The notes under the pieces are model-generated. The model made no database searches. It worked only from the letters and a program-made list of their open reading frames with translations, and was not told the DNA's origin. From NCBI RefSeq assembly GCF_040225985.1, contig NZ_JBBPEU010000001.1:558001-622000 (forward strand): a stretch of 64,000 bases of DNA. The letters are read 5' to 3'. Source of the stretch: Shimia sp040225985 (GTDB taxonomy: Bacteria; Pseudomonadota; Alphaproteobacteria; Rhodobacterales; Rhodobacteraceae). Position numbers and translations under genes: made by a program. Below, piece by piece: positions 9,741 through 17,036 of the stretch. Numbering within the stretch: the first letter of the stretch is position 1; each line of letters begins with the position of its first letter.

Positions 9741-10067
9741 ATGTTGAAAACACGCGCAAAATATTACCTCGGGCAGGTGGTCCGTCACCGCAAGCATCCC
9801 TTTCGGGGTGTTGTGTTCGACGTTGATCCAGAGTTCTCGAATACCGACGAATGGTACGATGCGATTCCGGAAGACAGCCGTCCGGTGAAAGATCAGCCGT
9901 TCTATCATCTTCTCGCCGAAAACGATCACACCTATTATGTGGCTTATGTGTCAGAGCAGAACCTGATCGCGGATTACTCTGGTGAACCTGTCGACCATCC
10001 GGACATCCCGGATATGTTCGGTCCGTTCACGGATGGCGCATATCCTCTGCATTTCCAGATGAACTGA
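9741..10067 (+). CDS. hspQ: Heat shock protein HspQ
   Basis: This 108-residue protein has the HspQ/YccV hallmarks AKYYLGQVVRHRKHPFRGVVFDVDPEFSNTDEWY (in segments) and PFYHLLAEN, then YVAYVSEQNL. HspQ is a hemimethylated-DNA-binding-like small protein known in Escherichia coli as a Lon specificity factor that affects DnaA turnover. It is a single gene between divergent AEC and convergent rhodanese genes. Confidence 0.93.
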   Translation: MLKTRAKYYLGQVVRHRKHPFRGVVFDVDPEFSNTDEWYDAIPEDSRPVKDQPFYHLLAENDHTYYVAYVSEQNLIADYSGEPVDHPDIPDMFGPFTDGAYPLHFQMN

Positions 10068-10102
10068 GACGCGGCAGTCAACCTGCCACGTCCCTCTTCG
10101 CG

Positions 10103-10489
10103 CTAGCCCTGTTCGACGGGGCCTCCACGCGCTTTCCACGCGCTGAAACCATCCGCCATTTCCGCGATATTCTCGACGCCGATGTCCTTTAAGGTTTTCA
10201 CCGCAAGGGCAGACCGCCACGCGCTTGCGCAATAAAGGACGATCTTCTTATCGGTGGCAAAAACCGGCTTGTGATAGGGGCTTTCCGGGTCGATCCAGAA
10301 TTCAAGCATGCCACGCGGCGCATGTATCGCGCCTGGAATGCGCCCGTCCCGTTTCAACTCGCGGATATCTCGAATGTCGACCAGCAGGATTTCTTCCTCG
10401 GCCAGCAGGGTCTCGATCTCTGTCTGTGACAGGGTTTCGATCTCTTCCTTTGCTTTGGCGACAAGCTCTTTGACAGGTGTGATGGGCAT
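10103..10489 (-). CDS. Rhodanese-like domain protein
   Basis: This 128-residue single rhodanese domain has VDIRDIRELKRDGRIPGAIH (CH2A-type) and the active loop YCASAWRS, with Cys as the likely persulfide carrier. Such proteins move sulfane sulfur. The ATG at 10489 follows the gamma-glutamyltransferase stop by 2 nt, so the two are one transcription unit. The pairing with gamma-glutamyltransferase hints at glutathione or thiol metabolism; this is inference. Confidence 0.88.
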   Translation of the reverse strand: MPITPVKELVAKAKEEIETLSQTEIETLLAEEEILLVDIRDIRELKRDGRIPGAIHAPRGMLEFWIDPESPYHKPVFATDKKIVLYCASAWRSALAVKTLKDIGVENIAEMADGFSAWKARGGPVEQG

Positions 10490-10491
10490 GG

Positions 10492-12069
10492 TCAGTATCC
10501 TATGGCGCAACCGTCCTTGCGCGGGTCAGAGCCCGCTTCCAGCAGGCCGTCTTCGTGAATGCGAATGGCTTGTGCGCCCCCGATCGGCGTTTCGGGGATG
10601 ACAACCTTGTGTCCAAGATCGACCAACTCTTGCCGAACTTTTTCGGTATAGCCCTCTTCCACCCTCAATTCGCCGCCATCTGCAAAACTGCGCGGCGCAT
10701 CAATTGCGGTCTGCGGGTCCATGCCGAAATCGACGAGGTTCGAGAGGAACCGCGCGTGGCCGTTGGGCTGATACGCCCCGCCCATCACGCCGAACGGCAT
10801 GGCGACACGCCCCTTTTGGCGCAACATACCGGGGATAATTGTATGCATGGGGCGTTTGTTCGGCCCATAGGCATTCGGGTGCCCGTCCTCGAGCGTAAAG
10901 CCCGCGCCCCGGTTCTGAAACAGGATTCCGAATTTCTCGGATGCGATCCCCGACCCGAACCCGTGGAAGATCGAATAAATAAGGGACACTGCCATCCTAT
11001 CCTTGTCAACGACGGTGATATAGATCGTGTCTTTATGCACCGCCTCAGACAGGGTGGCCGGCGACGGCATGGCCTTGGACAAATCAATCTGCGCGGCAAG
11101 ATCTCGTGCGGTGTCCTGGGACAGCATGTGCTCCAGACGGGCGGTCGCGTCGGGATCGGCCAGAAAACGGTTGCGCGCATCATAGGCGAGCTTTGCAGCC
11201 TCGGCCTCGACATGGGCGCGCTGGCTTCCGAACGGGTCCATTCCGGTAATGTTGAAATGTGCCAGCATGTTGGACATGAGAATCGCCGTGGCCCCTTGTC
11301 CGTTTGGCGGATGCTCGACCAGTTCAACCCCTTTGTAGGTGCCGCTGATCGGATTTGTTTCCATGCCTTGGGTTTTGGCAAAATCGTCAAGGCTATGGAC
11401 CCCGCCCATCGCGCGCAACGTGTTCACCATGTCTTCGGCGATTTCACCTTCGTAGAACGCCGCGCGACCCTTTACGGCCACCTGGCGCAGGACTTCGGCC
11501 TGCAACGGAGCGCGAAAACGCGTACCCACCTGCGGCACCTGACCATCGACGAGGTAATGGGCGCGCGCAGATCCTTGCAGCGTGGCCTGATCCTTGGCCC
11601 AGTCGAAGGCCACGCGCGGGGCGACAGGAACACCTGCTTCGGCATAGTGGATGGCAGGGGCCAGGATTGCGTCGAGCCCCAGCTTCCCCCAAGTGTCACT
11701 CAATTGGCAGAACGCATCAATGGCGCCGGGCACAGTCACCGCGTCGGGACTGTGGAGAGGCATCGCCTTGGCACCGGCCTTGCGTAAGGGTGCGGGGTCG
11801 GCCGCCGCCGGCGATTTGCCGGACCCGTTAAAAGCGCGGATCTCGTCTGTACCGGCTGGCGAGAACAGGACAAAACAATCGCCCCCAATGCCCGTCATCT
11901 GGGGCTCGCAAATCCCCAGCAGAACGGCCCCTGCGATTGCGGCATCCATCGCGTTGCCGCCTTGTTTCAGGATGTCCAATGCGGCCTGCGCAGCCAGTGG
12001 ATGTGATGTGGCACATGCGCCGTTGTCGGCGAACACGGGCGATCTGCCCGGCAAATGTAGATTTCTCAT
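10492..12069 (-). CDS. Gamma-glutamyltransferase family protein
   Basis: This 525-residue Ntn-hydrolase resembles gamma-glutamyltranspeptidase: GGNAMDAAIAGAVLLGICEP and TGIGGDCFVLF near the N-terminus, PPNGQGATAI in the middle, and the processing site KDTIYITVVDKD, where Thr is the probable autocleavage nucleophile. There is no signal peptide, so it is probably a cytoplasmic family member rather than classical periplasmic Ggt. It leads a two-gene unit with the rhodanese gene. Confidence 0.88.
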   Translation of the reverse strand: MRNLHLPGRSPVFADNGACATSHPLAAQAALDILKQGGNAMDAAIAGAVLLGICEPQMTGIGGDCFVLFSPAGTDEIRAFNGSGKSPAAADPAPLRKAGAKAMPLHSPDAVTVPGAIDAFCQLSDTWGKLGLDAILAPAIHYAEAGVPVAPRVAFDWAKDQATLQGSARAHYLVDGQVPQVGTRFRAPLQAEVLRQVAVKGRAAFYEGEIAEDMVNTLRAMGGVHSLDDFAKTQGMETNPISGTYKGVELVEHPPNGQGATAILMSNMLAHFNITGMDPFGSQRAHVEAEAAKLAYDARNRFLADPDATARLEHMLSQDTARDLAAQIDLSKAMPSPATLSEAVHKDTIYITVVDKDRMAVSLIYSIFHGFGSGIASEKFGILFQNRGAGFTLEDGHPNAYGPNKRPMHTIIPGMLRQKGRVAMPFGVMGGAYQPNGHARFLSNLVDFGMDPQTAIDAPRSFADGGELRVEEGYTEKVRQELVDLGHKVVIPETPIGGAQAIRIHEDGLLEAGSDPRKDGCAIGY

Positions 12070-12122
12070 GATGTCTCCCTCGGTCCGCGTTGGACTGTAA
12101 GGGGCGAATTTCTGTTTGCCAA

Positions 12123-12569
12123 TCAGCCAGCCTCCGGAACCGAAGACAGCACGAGCTCCAGCCTGTTTTTTCCACTGAGCCTGACATAGCGCACATCCCG
12201 AGCGAGCATCTTGACAAGCGCCCAGCCAAAGCCGCCTTCGGGGAGGTCATGAAATTCGGTTTCCAGTTCGGGAAGACGGGTTCTGCTCAGTGTGCTGTCA
12301 GGCATGGCCGACCCGTTATCTTCGATCCTTACCGCGCATTCTGATCCGGAGCGTTCGAACCGCAGGGAGATTTTACCGTTTTCAACTTCGGCAAGGGCGT
12401 GTTCCACGATGTTGTTCAGGATCTCGGCAAGCACGATTTCAACGCGGCCCTGCATTTCCGACGACATGTCACTGCCTTCAAGACGCTTCCGCACGTCCGC
12501 AAGCGCGCTGCGTACGGCTTGTGGCGTGCCGTCCAGTTCTATCGCAAATGTCGATGTGAGTGATGTCAT
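12123..12569 (-). CDS. RsbW-like ATP-binding anti-sigma regulatory kinase
   Basis: This 148-residue HATPase_c_2 domain has the N-box EILNNIVEHA and the G-box EDNGSAMPD, then GGFGWALVKMLA. RsbW/SpoIIAB-type proteins bind a target and phosphorylate an antagonist. The STAS protein encoded 56 nt upstream on the same strand is the natural partner. No sigma factor or PP2C phosphatase is visible beside the pair, so the output is unknown. Confidence 0.85.
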   Translation of the reverse strand: MTSLTSTFAIELDGTPQAVRSALADVRKRLEGSDMSSEMQGRVEIVLAEILNNIVEHALAEVENGKISLRFERSGSECAVRIEDNGSAMPDSTLSRTRLPELETEFHDLPEGGFGWALVKMLARDVRYVRLSGKNRLELVLSSVPEAG

Positions 12570-12625
12570 CTCGTCACGGCTCGGAGCGGGTCTGGCATGG
12601 ATGAAGCGCGCGGGTGCCTGCCAAC

Positions 12626-12955
12626 CTAGTGGGCCAGCGCATCGGTCAGTGAATCGTGTATGCGGAACACAGTGTCCATCCGGGTCAGCCGGAACACCTT
12701 GTCCACGTTCTCGCTGAGGCAGGACAGGTCCAGACGCCGGTCTGTCCCGAGTTCCTTCATCGAGGCAACAATCGCGCCCAACCCGCTCGAGTCGATGAAT
12801 TCGACCCTGGACAAGTCAAGCACAACCCGCCCTTCCTGCCCTTCGGTCTCGACCCGCATCCTGTCTTTGAACTGGATGGCGACAGAGGCGTCGATGCGGG
12901 ACTCGTTCACGGTCACCACAAGGGTGCCGGCATCAGTACTGCTCGACAGGTTCAT
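12626..12955 (-). CDS. STAS-domain anti-anti-sigma factor (RsbV-like)
   Basis: This 109-residue single STAS domain has the phosphoacceptor motif VEFIDSSGLGAIV; one of the two serines would be modified by the neighbouring kinase. It is the first gene of the pair, separated from the kinase by 56 nt. In partner-switching systems the unphosphorylated form frees the kinase's target. Confidence 0.87.
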   Translation of the reverse strand: MNLSSSTDAGTLVVTVNESRIDASVAIQFKDRMRVETEGQEGRVVLDLSRVEFIDSSGLGAIVASMKELGTDRRLDLSCLSENVDKVFRLTRMDTVFRIHDSLTDALAH

Positions 12956-13139
12956 GACTGGCTCCTTCTTCCGTTTGACCGCAGGTTAGAAGCCAAGTCT
13001 TACCAATCCCTAACTGTCACCGCATTTTTGCGGGATGGACCTTGGCCGTGATCCCGTCAAAAATGGGGCCTGAAATATCGCTGCAAAGATTTGTTGCCAT
13101 GACCTTGGCAAATGCAGGAAACGCCGGAGGAGCGCGAAG

Positions 13140-14312
13140 ATGAAAAGAGTTGTGATCGCAGGGGCCGCCCGTACCCCTATGGGGGGCTTTCAAGGCATGT
13201 TCGACGGTGTCGAGGCCGCGAAACTCGGGGGGGTGGCCATCAAGGCGGCGCTAGCCGATGCCGGGACCGACACGGTGGACGAGGTGCTCATGGGCTGTGT
13301 CTTGCCAGCGGGACAGGGCCAGGCCCCCGCGCGCCAGGCAGGATTCGCTGGCGGTCTTGGCGAAGAGGTGCCCGCTACCACTCTGAACAAGATGTGTGGA
13401 TCGGGCATGAAGGCGGCGATGGTCGGGTTTGACCAGATCGCGCTGGGCCACACCAACGCGATGATTGCCGGTGGTATGGAGAGCATGACCAATGCGCCCT
13501 ATATCCTTCCCAAGATGCGCGGCGGGGCCCGTATCGGCCATCAACAGGTTCAGGACCACATGTTCCTTGATGGCTTGGAGGACGCTTATGACAAAGGCCG
13601 CCTGATGGGCACCTTCGCGGAAGATTGCGCCGAGAGTTTTCAGTTCACCCGTGAAGCGCAGGACGAATATGCGCTGAAATCACTCTCGAATGCGCTTGAA
13701 GCCCAGAAATCGGGGGCTTTCGACAAAGAGATCACGCCGGTTGTCCTTCAAACCCGCAAGGGTGAGGTCACTTTTGCCGAAGACGAACAGCCGGGCAATG
13801 CCCGCCCCGAGAAGATCCCGCAGTTGAAGCCTGCTTTTCGCAAGGACGGCACCGTAACACCCGCGAACTCGTCCTCGATTTCTGACGGGGCGGCGGCGCT
13901 CGTGCTGGCTTCGGAAGACTATGCTGCGGAAAAAGGCCTGAATGTTCGCGCACATGTCTTGGGCCATGCCAGCCACGCGCAGGCGCCGGGCCTGTTCACG
14001 ACCGCGCCTGTTCCAGCGGCGCAAAAGCTTCTCGACCAGATCGGGTGGAGCAAGGATGACGTAGACCTCTGGGAGGTGAACGAAGCCTTCGCCGTGGTGC
14101 CGATGGCGTTCATGCACGAGATGGGGCTGTCACGGGACAAGGTCAACGTGAACGGCGGGGCCTGTGCGCTCGGACACCCGATTGGCGCATCGGGCGCACG
14201 GATCATGGTGACCTTGCTCAACGCTCTGGAAACGCGCGGTCTGAAACGCGGTGTCGCAGCCATCTGTATTGGTGGCGGAGAAGGCACCGCGATCGCAATA
14301 GAGCGTGTCTGA
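13140..14312 (+). CDS. Acetyl-CoA C-acetyltransferase (thiolase)
   Basis: This 390-residue thiolase has the nucleophile loop TTLNKMCGSGMKA (Cys near 88), NEAFAVVPMAF with the catalytic His region of GHPIGASGARI, and the second cysteine in AAICIGGGEGTA. The length and all three signatures are complete. It may form acetoacetyl-CoA or degrade 3-ketoacyl-CoA. No phaB or phaC gene is adjacent, so a polyhydroxybutyrate role cannot be claimed. Confidence 0.93.
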   Translation: MKRVVIAGAARTPMGGFQGMFDGVEAAKLGGVAIKAALADAGTDTVDEVLMGCVLPAGQGQAPARQAGFAGGLGEEVPATTLNKMCGSGMKAAMVGFDQIALGHTNAMIAGGMESMTNAPYILPKMRGGARIGHQQVQDHMFLDGLEDAYDKGRLMGTFAEDCAESFQFTREAQDEYALKSLSNALEAQKSGAFDKEITPVVLQTRKGEVTFAEDEQPGNARPEKIPQLKPAFRKDGTVTPANSSSISDGAAALVLASEDYAAEKGLNVRAHVLGHASHAQAPGLFTTAPVPAAQKLLDQIGWSKDDVDLWEVNEAFAVVPMAFMHEMGLSRDKVNVNGGACALGHPIGASGARIMVTLLNALETRGLKRGVAAICIGGGEGTAIAIERV

Positions 14313-14392
14313 CGCCGCGTGCTGCACCTTTTGACAAGGCTTGCGGCATAAACCTGCATCGGCCCTAATACCCTTGTGCAAGGGAGGGGCCG

Positions 14393-15436
14393 ATGTCCAA
14401 GCTCAAACTGTTGGCGGGTTTCCTGAAACTCAAGCTGCCCGAATCGTGGGTTGACACACTGTCGATCACGCCTCGCCCCGTGGTTCGGGGGCGCGAAATT
14501 GATACCAAAGCCCACCTCGCGAGCGAGCTGGTCGGGATGTTGCGGGACGCGAATGACCCGCCATCGATTGATGAAAGCCGCGCACAGCTGGCGGTGATGG
14601 CCCGCAAATTTGAACGGCCCTGTCCCGATGCCATCGACAAAACCGATATCACCTTGCCAGGGGCGGAGGGCCCGCGTGCGGCAAGGATTTATGGCGGCCA
14701 AGGCCAAGACCCGTTTTCACAAACACCAACACTACTTTACCTACATGGTGGCGGCTGGGTTCAAGGCAGTATCGAGACCCATGACGGGCTGTGTGGATGG
14801 CTGGCGCATCTGGCCGGAATTCGGGTGATTTCTTATGAGTATCGGCTGGCGCCCGAACATCCGTTTCCCGCAGCGGCGAATGACATATTGGCCTGCTATC
14901 GGGCGTTGGTTGCCGGGGACACAAAGGTTGCGGTTGACCCCGCCACGCTTGTCGTGGGCGGTGATAGTGCAGGAGGAAATCTGACAGCCTGTCTGATGCA
15001 TGATCTCGTGCTTGAAGGGAGAGCTTTGCCCGCTGGTCAGCTTTTGATCTATCCTGGGATGGATGCGGCGTTGTCGTCCCAGTCCATGACGGACCTGCGC
15101 GATCAGCCCCTGTTGCCTGCCGCGCGCATCAAATGGTATCTCGGCATGTATATTCCTGACGGTTACGATTGGCTCGACCCGCGTATTTCACCGCTCTATT
15201 CCGAAACACTTGCGTATCAGCCTGAAGCGTTCATCGTTGCGGGGGGGCATGATCCGTTGTGGGATGATGCCCAAAGTTACGCCGACAAACTGCGTTCGGC
15301 GGGGGTGGCGGTTACGCAACTGGACTATCCGGGGCAGATCCATGCATTCATGTCATTGACGCGGGTGCTGCCCCAAGGCAATGACGCCATCGGGAAAACG
15401 GCCGCTTGGCTGCGGCGCATTTTGAAGAAGGGCTAA
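14393..15436 (+). CDS. Alpha/beta hydrolase (HSL-type esterase family)
   Basis: This 347-residue protein has the oxyanion motif LYLHGGGWVQGS and nucleophile elbow VGGDSAGGNLTA. The acid is probably in AGGHDPLWDDAQ and the histidine in GQIHAFMS. This is the hormone-sensitive-lipase family of bacterial esterases that act on short acyl esters. There is no signal peptide. The GAF-domain gene starts 3 nt after its stop, so the two are co-transcribed. Confidence 0.88.
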   Translation: MSKLKLLAGFLKLKLPESWVDTLSITPRPVVRGREIDTKAHLASELVGMLRDANDPPSIDESRAQLAVMARKFERPCPDAIDKTDITLPGAEGPRAARIYGGQGQDPFSQTPTLLYLHGGGWVQGSIETHDGLCGWLAHLAGIRVISYEYRLAPEHPFPAAANDILACYRALVAGDTKVAVDPATLVVGGDSAGGNLTACLMHDLVLEGRALPAGQLLIYPGMDAALSSQSMTDLRDQPLLPAARIKWYLGMYIPDGYDWLDPRISPLYSETLAYQPEAFIVAGGHDPLWDDAQSYADKLRSAGVAVTQLDYPGQIHAFMSLTRVLPQGNDAIGKTAAWLRRILKKG

Positions 15437-15439
15437 GCC

Positions 15440-15898
15440 ATGCAGGTCGATTATCAAACACTGTCGCAGACAATTGCCGCGCTGACGGACGGAGAAACCG
15501 ATACCGTAGCGTTGATGGCGACGGTGGCCTGCGAAGTGCACCACAGTGATGACCGCTTCGACTGGACCGGGTTTTACCGCGTGGTCGCGCCCGAATTGTT
15601 GAAGATCGGACCGTATCAGGGCGGGCACGGCTGCCTGGTGATTCCCTTCTCGCGTGGGGTGTGCGGCGCGGCAGCGCGCACCGGAGAGGTGCAGCTGGTG
15701 CCGGATGTCGATGCCTTCAGCGATCACATTGCCTGTTCTTCCAGCACCCGGTCCGAACTTGTGCTGCCAGTGCGAAACGCGGCTGGTAAGCTGCTTGGGG
15801 TGTTCGATATCGACAGCGATCAGCCGGACGCCTTTACGAAAGAAGATGCTGACAGGATTGAAAAAATCCTGACTGACGTGTTCGCGAAAGCGGTTTGA
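15440..15898 (+). CDS. GAF-domain protein, probable free methionine-(R)-sulfoxide reductase
   Basis: This 152-residue single GAF domain carries the fRMsr pattern: RFDWTGFYRV, GPYQGGHGCLVIPFSRGVCG and DHIACSSSTRSELVLPV. The three cysteines line up with those needed in fRMsr enzymes, which reduce free methionine-R-sulfoxide using thioredoxin. It sits 3 nt behind the esterase gene. I place it as fRMsr rather than a signalling GAF because all three cysteines are present and nothing else is fused. Confidence 0.83.
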   Translation: MQVDYQTLSQTIAALTDGETDTVALMATVACEVHHSDDRFDWTGFYRVVAPELLKIGPYQGGHGCLVIPFSRGVCGAAARTGEVQLVPDVDAFSDHIACSSSTRSELVLPVRNAAGKLLGVFDIDSDQPDAFTKEDADRIEKILTDVFAKAV

Positions 15899-16006
15899 TA
15901 AGGGGACTTTGCCCATGTCGCCCGAGGGCGACGCTCCTGAAGGTATTCTTGAATAGCTGAAAGACGGACACGGAAATGCTGCGCTGCGTCGTGAAAAAAT
16001 ACTTGG

Positions 16007-16054
16007 AAATTTCACAAGACTAAGGCACCGTGAAATTTGAATAGAAAATTTCAC
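16007..16054. promoter_or_regulatory. Three copies of a 9-bp operator-like box before the XRE-cupin gene
   Basis: AAATTTCAC at 16007-16015, its reverse complement GTGAAATTT at 16030-16038, and AAATTTCAC again at 16046-16054 lie just upstream of ATG 16070. They are probable binding sites for the downstream HTH regulator acting on itself. A TTG at 16037 that would extend the gene falls inside the second box, which argues against that start. Confidence 0.6.
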
Positions 16055-16069
16055 GAAGTACCTCAGTCA

Positions 16070-16642
16070 ATGCTGCACAGAAAACCTGCCGATCTCGAAA
16101 CGTTGGGAGCCGATATCCGGGCCTTGCGCAAATCGCGCGGGCTGACACTGGTGGATATGGCCGAACGCCTTGGCCGCTCTGTCGGATGGTTGTCCCAGGT
16201 CGAACGTGACAAGTCCGAGCCCACAATCTCGGACCTGCGGCAGATCGGCGAGGTGCTGGATGTGCCCATGTCGATGCTGTTCGGACATTCGAGCATTCGG
16301 GCCGAAGAGCAAGGCTTTGTCGTGCGTGCGGGTGCACGTCGCCCGATGGGAGGCAGCACCGAGGGGCTGGTCGAGGAACTCTTGTCACCCGATCTGACGG
16401 ACGATTTCGAAATGGTGCATTCCACTTTCGGAGCACGGTCGCGAATGCAGCGGCCGGCGCAGCGCCCTACGCAAGAGGTGGGCTATGTCATCTCAGGGCG
16501 GCTTGACCTGCGTATCGGGGAAAGGATGTTCACTGTTGGGCCAGGGGACAGCTTTCGGATCCGGGGCGAGATGTTCCACTGGGACAATCCCTATGACGAA
16601 GCTTGTATTGCGATCTGGGTGATCGCCCCGCCGGTCTATTGA
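16070..16642 (+). CDS. XRE-family transcriptional regulator with C-terminal cupin
   Basis: This protein of about 190 residues has an N-terminal HTH_3 domain (LGADIRALRKSRGLTLVDMA, then SVGWLSQVERDKSEPTISDL) and a C-terminal cupin barrel (VGYVISGRLDLRIGERMF, then FRIRGEMFHWDNP). Such regulators often sense small metabolites and control neighbouring amine or amino-acid catabolism. It heads the one-direction cluster that includes two dimethylglycine-dehydrogenase-like genes, the probable regulon. ATG 16070 is chosen over TTG 16037. Confidence 0.88.
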   Translation: MLHRKPADLETLGADIRALRKSRGLTLVDMAERLGRSVGWLSQVERDKSEPTISDLRQIGEVLDVPMSMLFGHSSIRAEEQGFVVRAGARRPMGGSTEGLVEELLSPDLTDDFEMVHSTFGARSRMQRPAQRPTQEVGYVISGRLDLRIGERMFTVGPGDSFRIRGEMFHWDNPYDEACIAIWVIAPPVY

Positions 16643-16652
16643 GGTGGTTGCC

Positions 16653-17024
16653 ATGATCAAGGGATCCTGCCTTTGCGGCGACATAACATTCGAAACCGAT
16701 GCCACACCCCAAGGCGCTTCCATGTGTCATTGTGGGCAATGCCGCAAACAATCCGGTGGCGTATGGTCTTCCGCTTTCGTGGCTGAGGCCGATCTCGTGA
16801 TTTCAGGCGCCCCCCACTGGTTCGAGGCAAGCCCGACTGCCAAACGCGGCAGTTGTCCGCGATGTGGGGCGTTCCTGTTTTGGAAGGCCCACGCGGAAGA
16901 CACGATCAGCTTTTCCCTCGGCGCAGTTGACGGTCCGACGGGCCTGACTCTCTCCAAGCACCTCTTTGTCGCTAACAAGGGCGACTACTACGACATCGCG
17001 GACGGGGTTCCGCAACAGGATTGA
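16653..17024 (+). CDS. GFA family (glutathione-dependent formaldehyde-activating-like) protein
   Basis: This 123-residue protein has the family zinc ligands: CLCG near the start, CHCGQCRK, and CPRCGAFLF. The founding member Gfa was linked to formaldehyde-glutathione chemistry, but most members are uncharacterised. It begins 10 nt after the regulator with GAGGTGG ahead of the ATG and ends 12 nt before the first FAD/GcvT dehydrogenase. A formaldehyde-related role would fit demethylation chemistry downstream; that is inference. Confidence 0.87.
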   Translation: MIKGSCLCGDITFETDATPQGASMCHCGQCRKQSGGVWSSAFVAEADLVISGAPHWFEASPTAKRGSCPRCGAFLFWKAHAEDTISFSLGAVDGPTGLTLSKHLFVANKGDYYDIADGVPQQD

Positions 17025-17036
17025 AAAGGACAGACC

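Noticed and set aside
16037..16069. TTG start extending the XRE-cupin protein by 11 residues
   Set aside because: It falls inside the repeated operator box and has no good ribosome-binding site, while ATG 16070 gives the normal family N-terminus.
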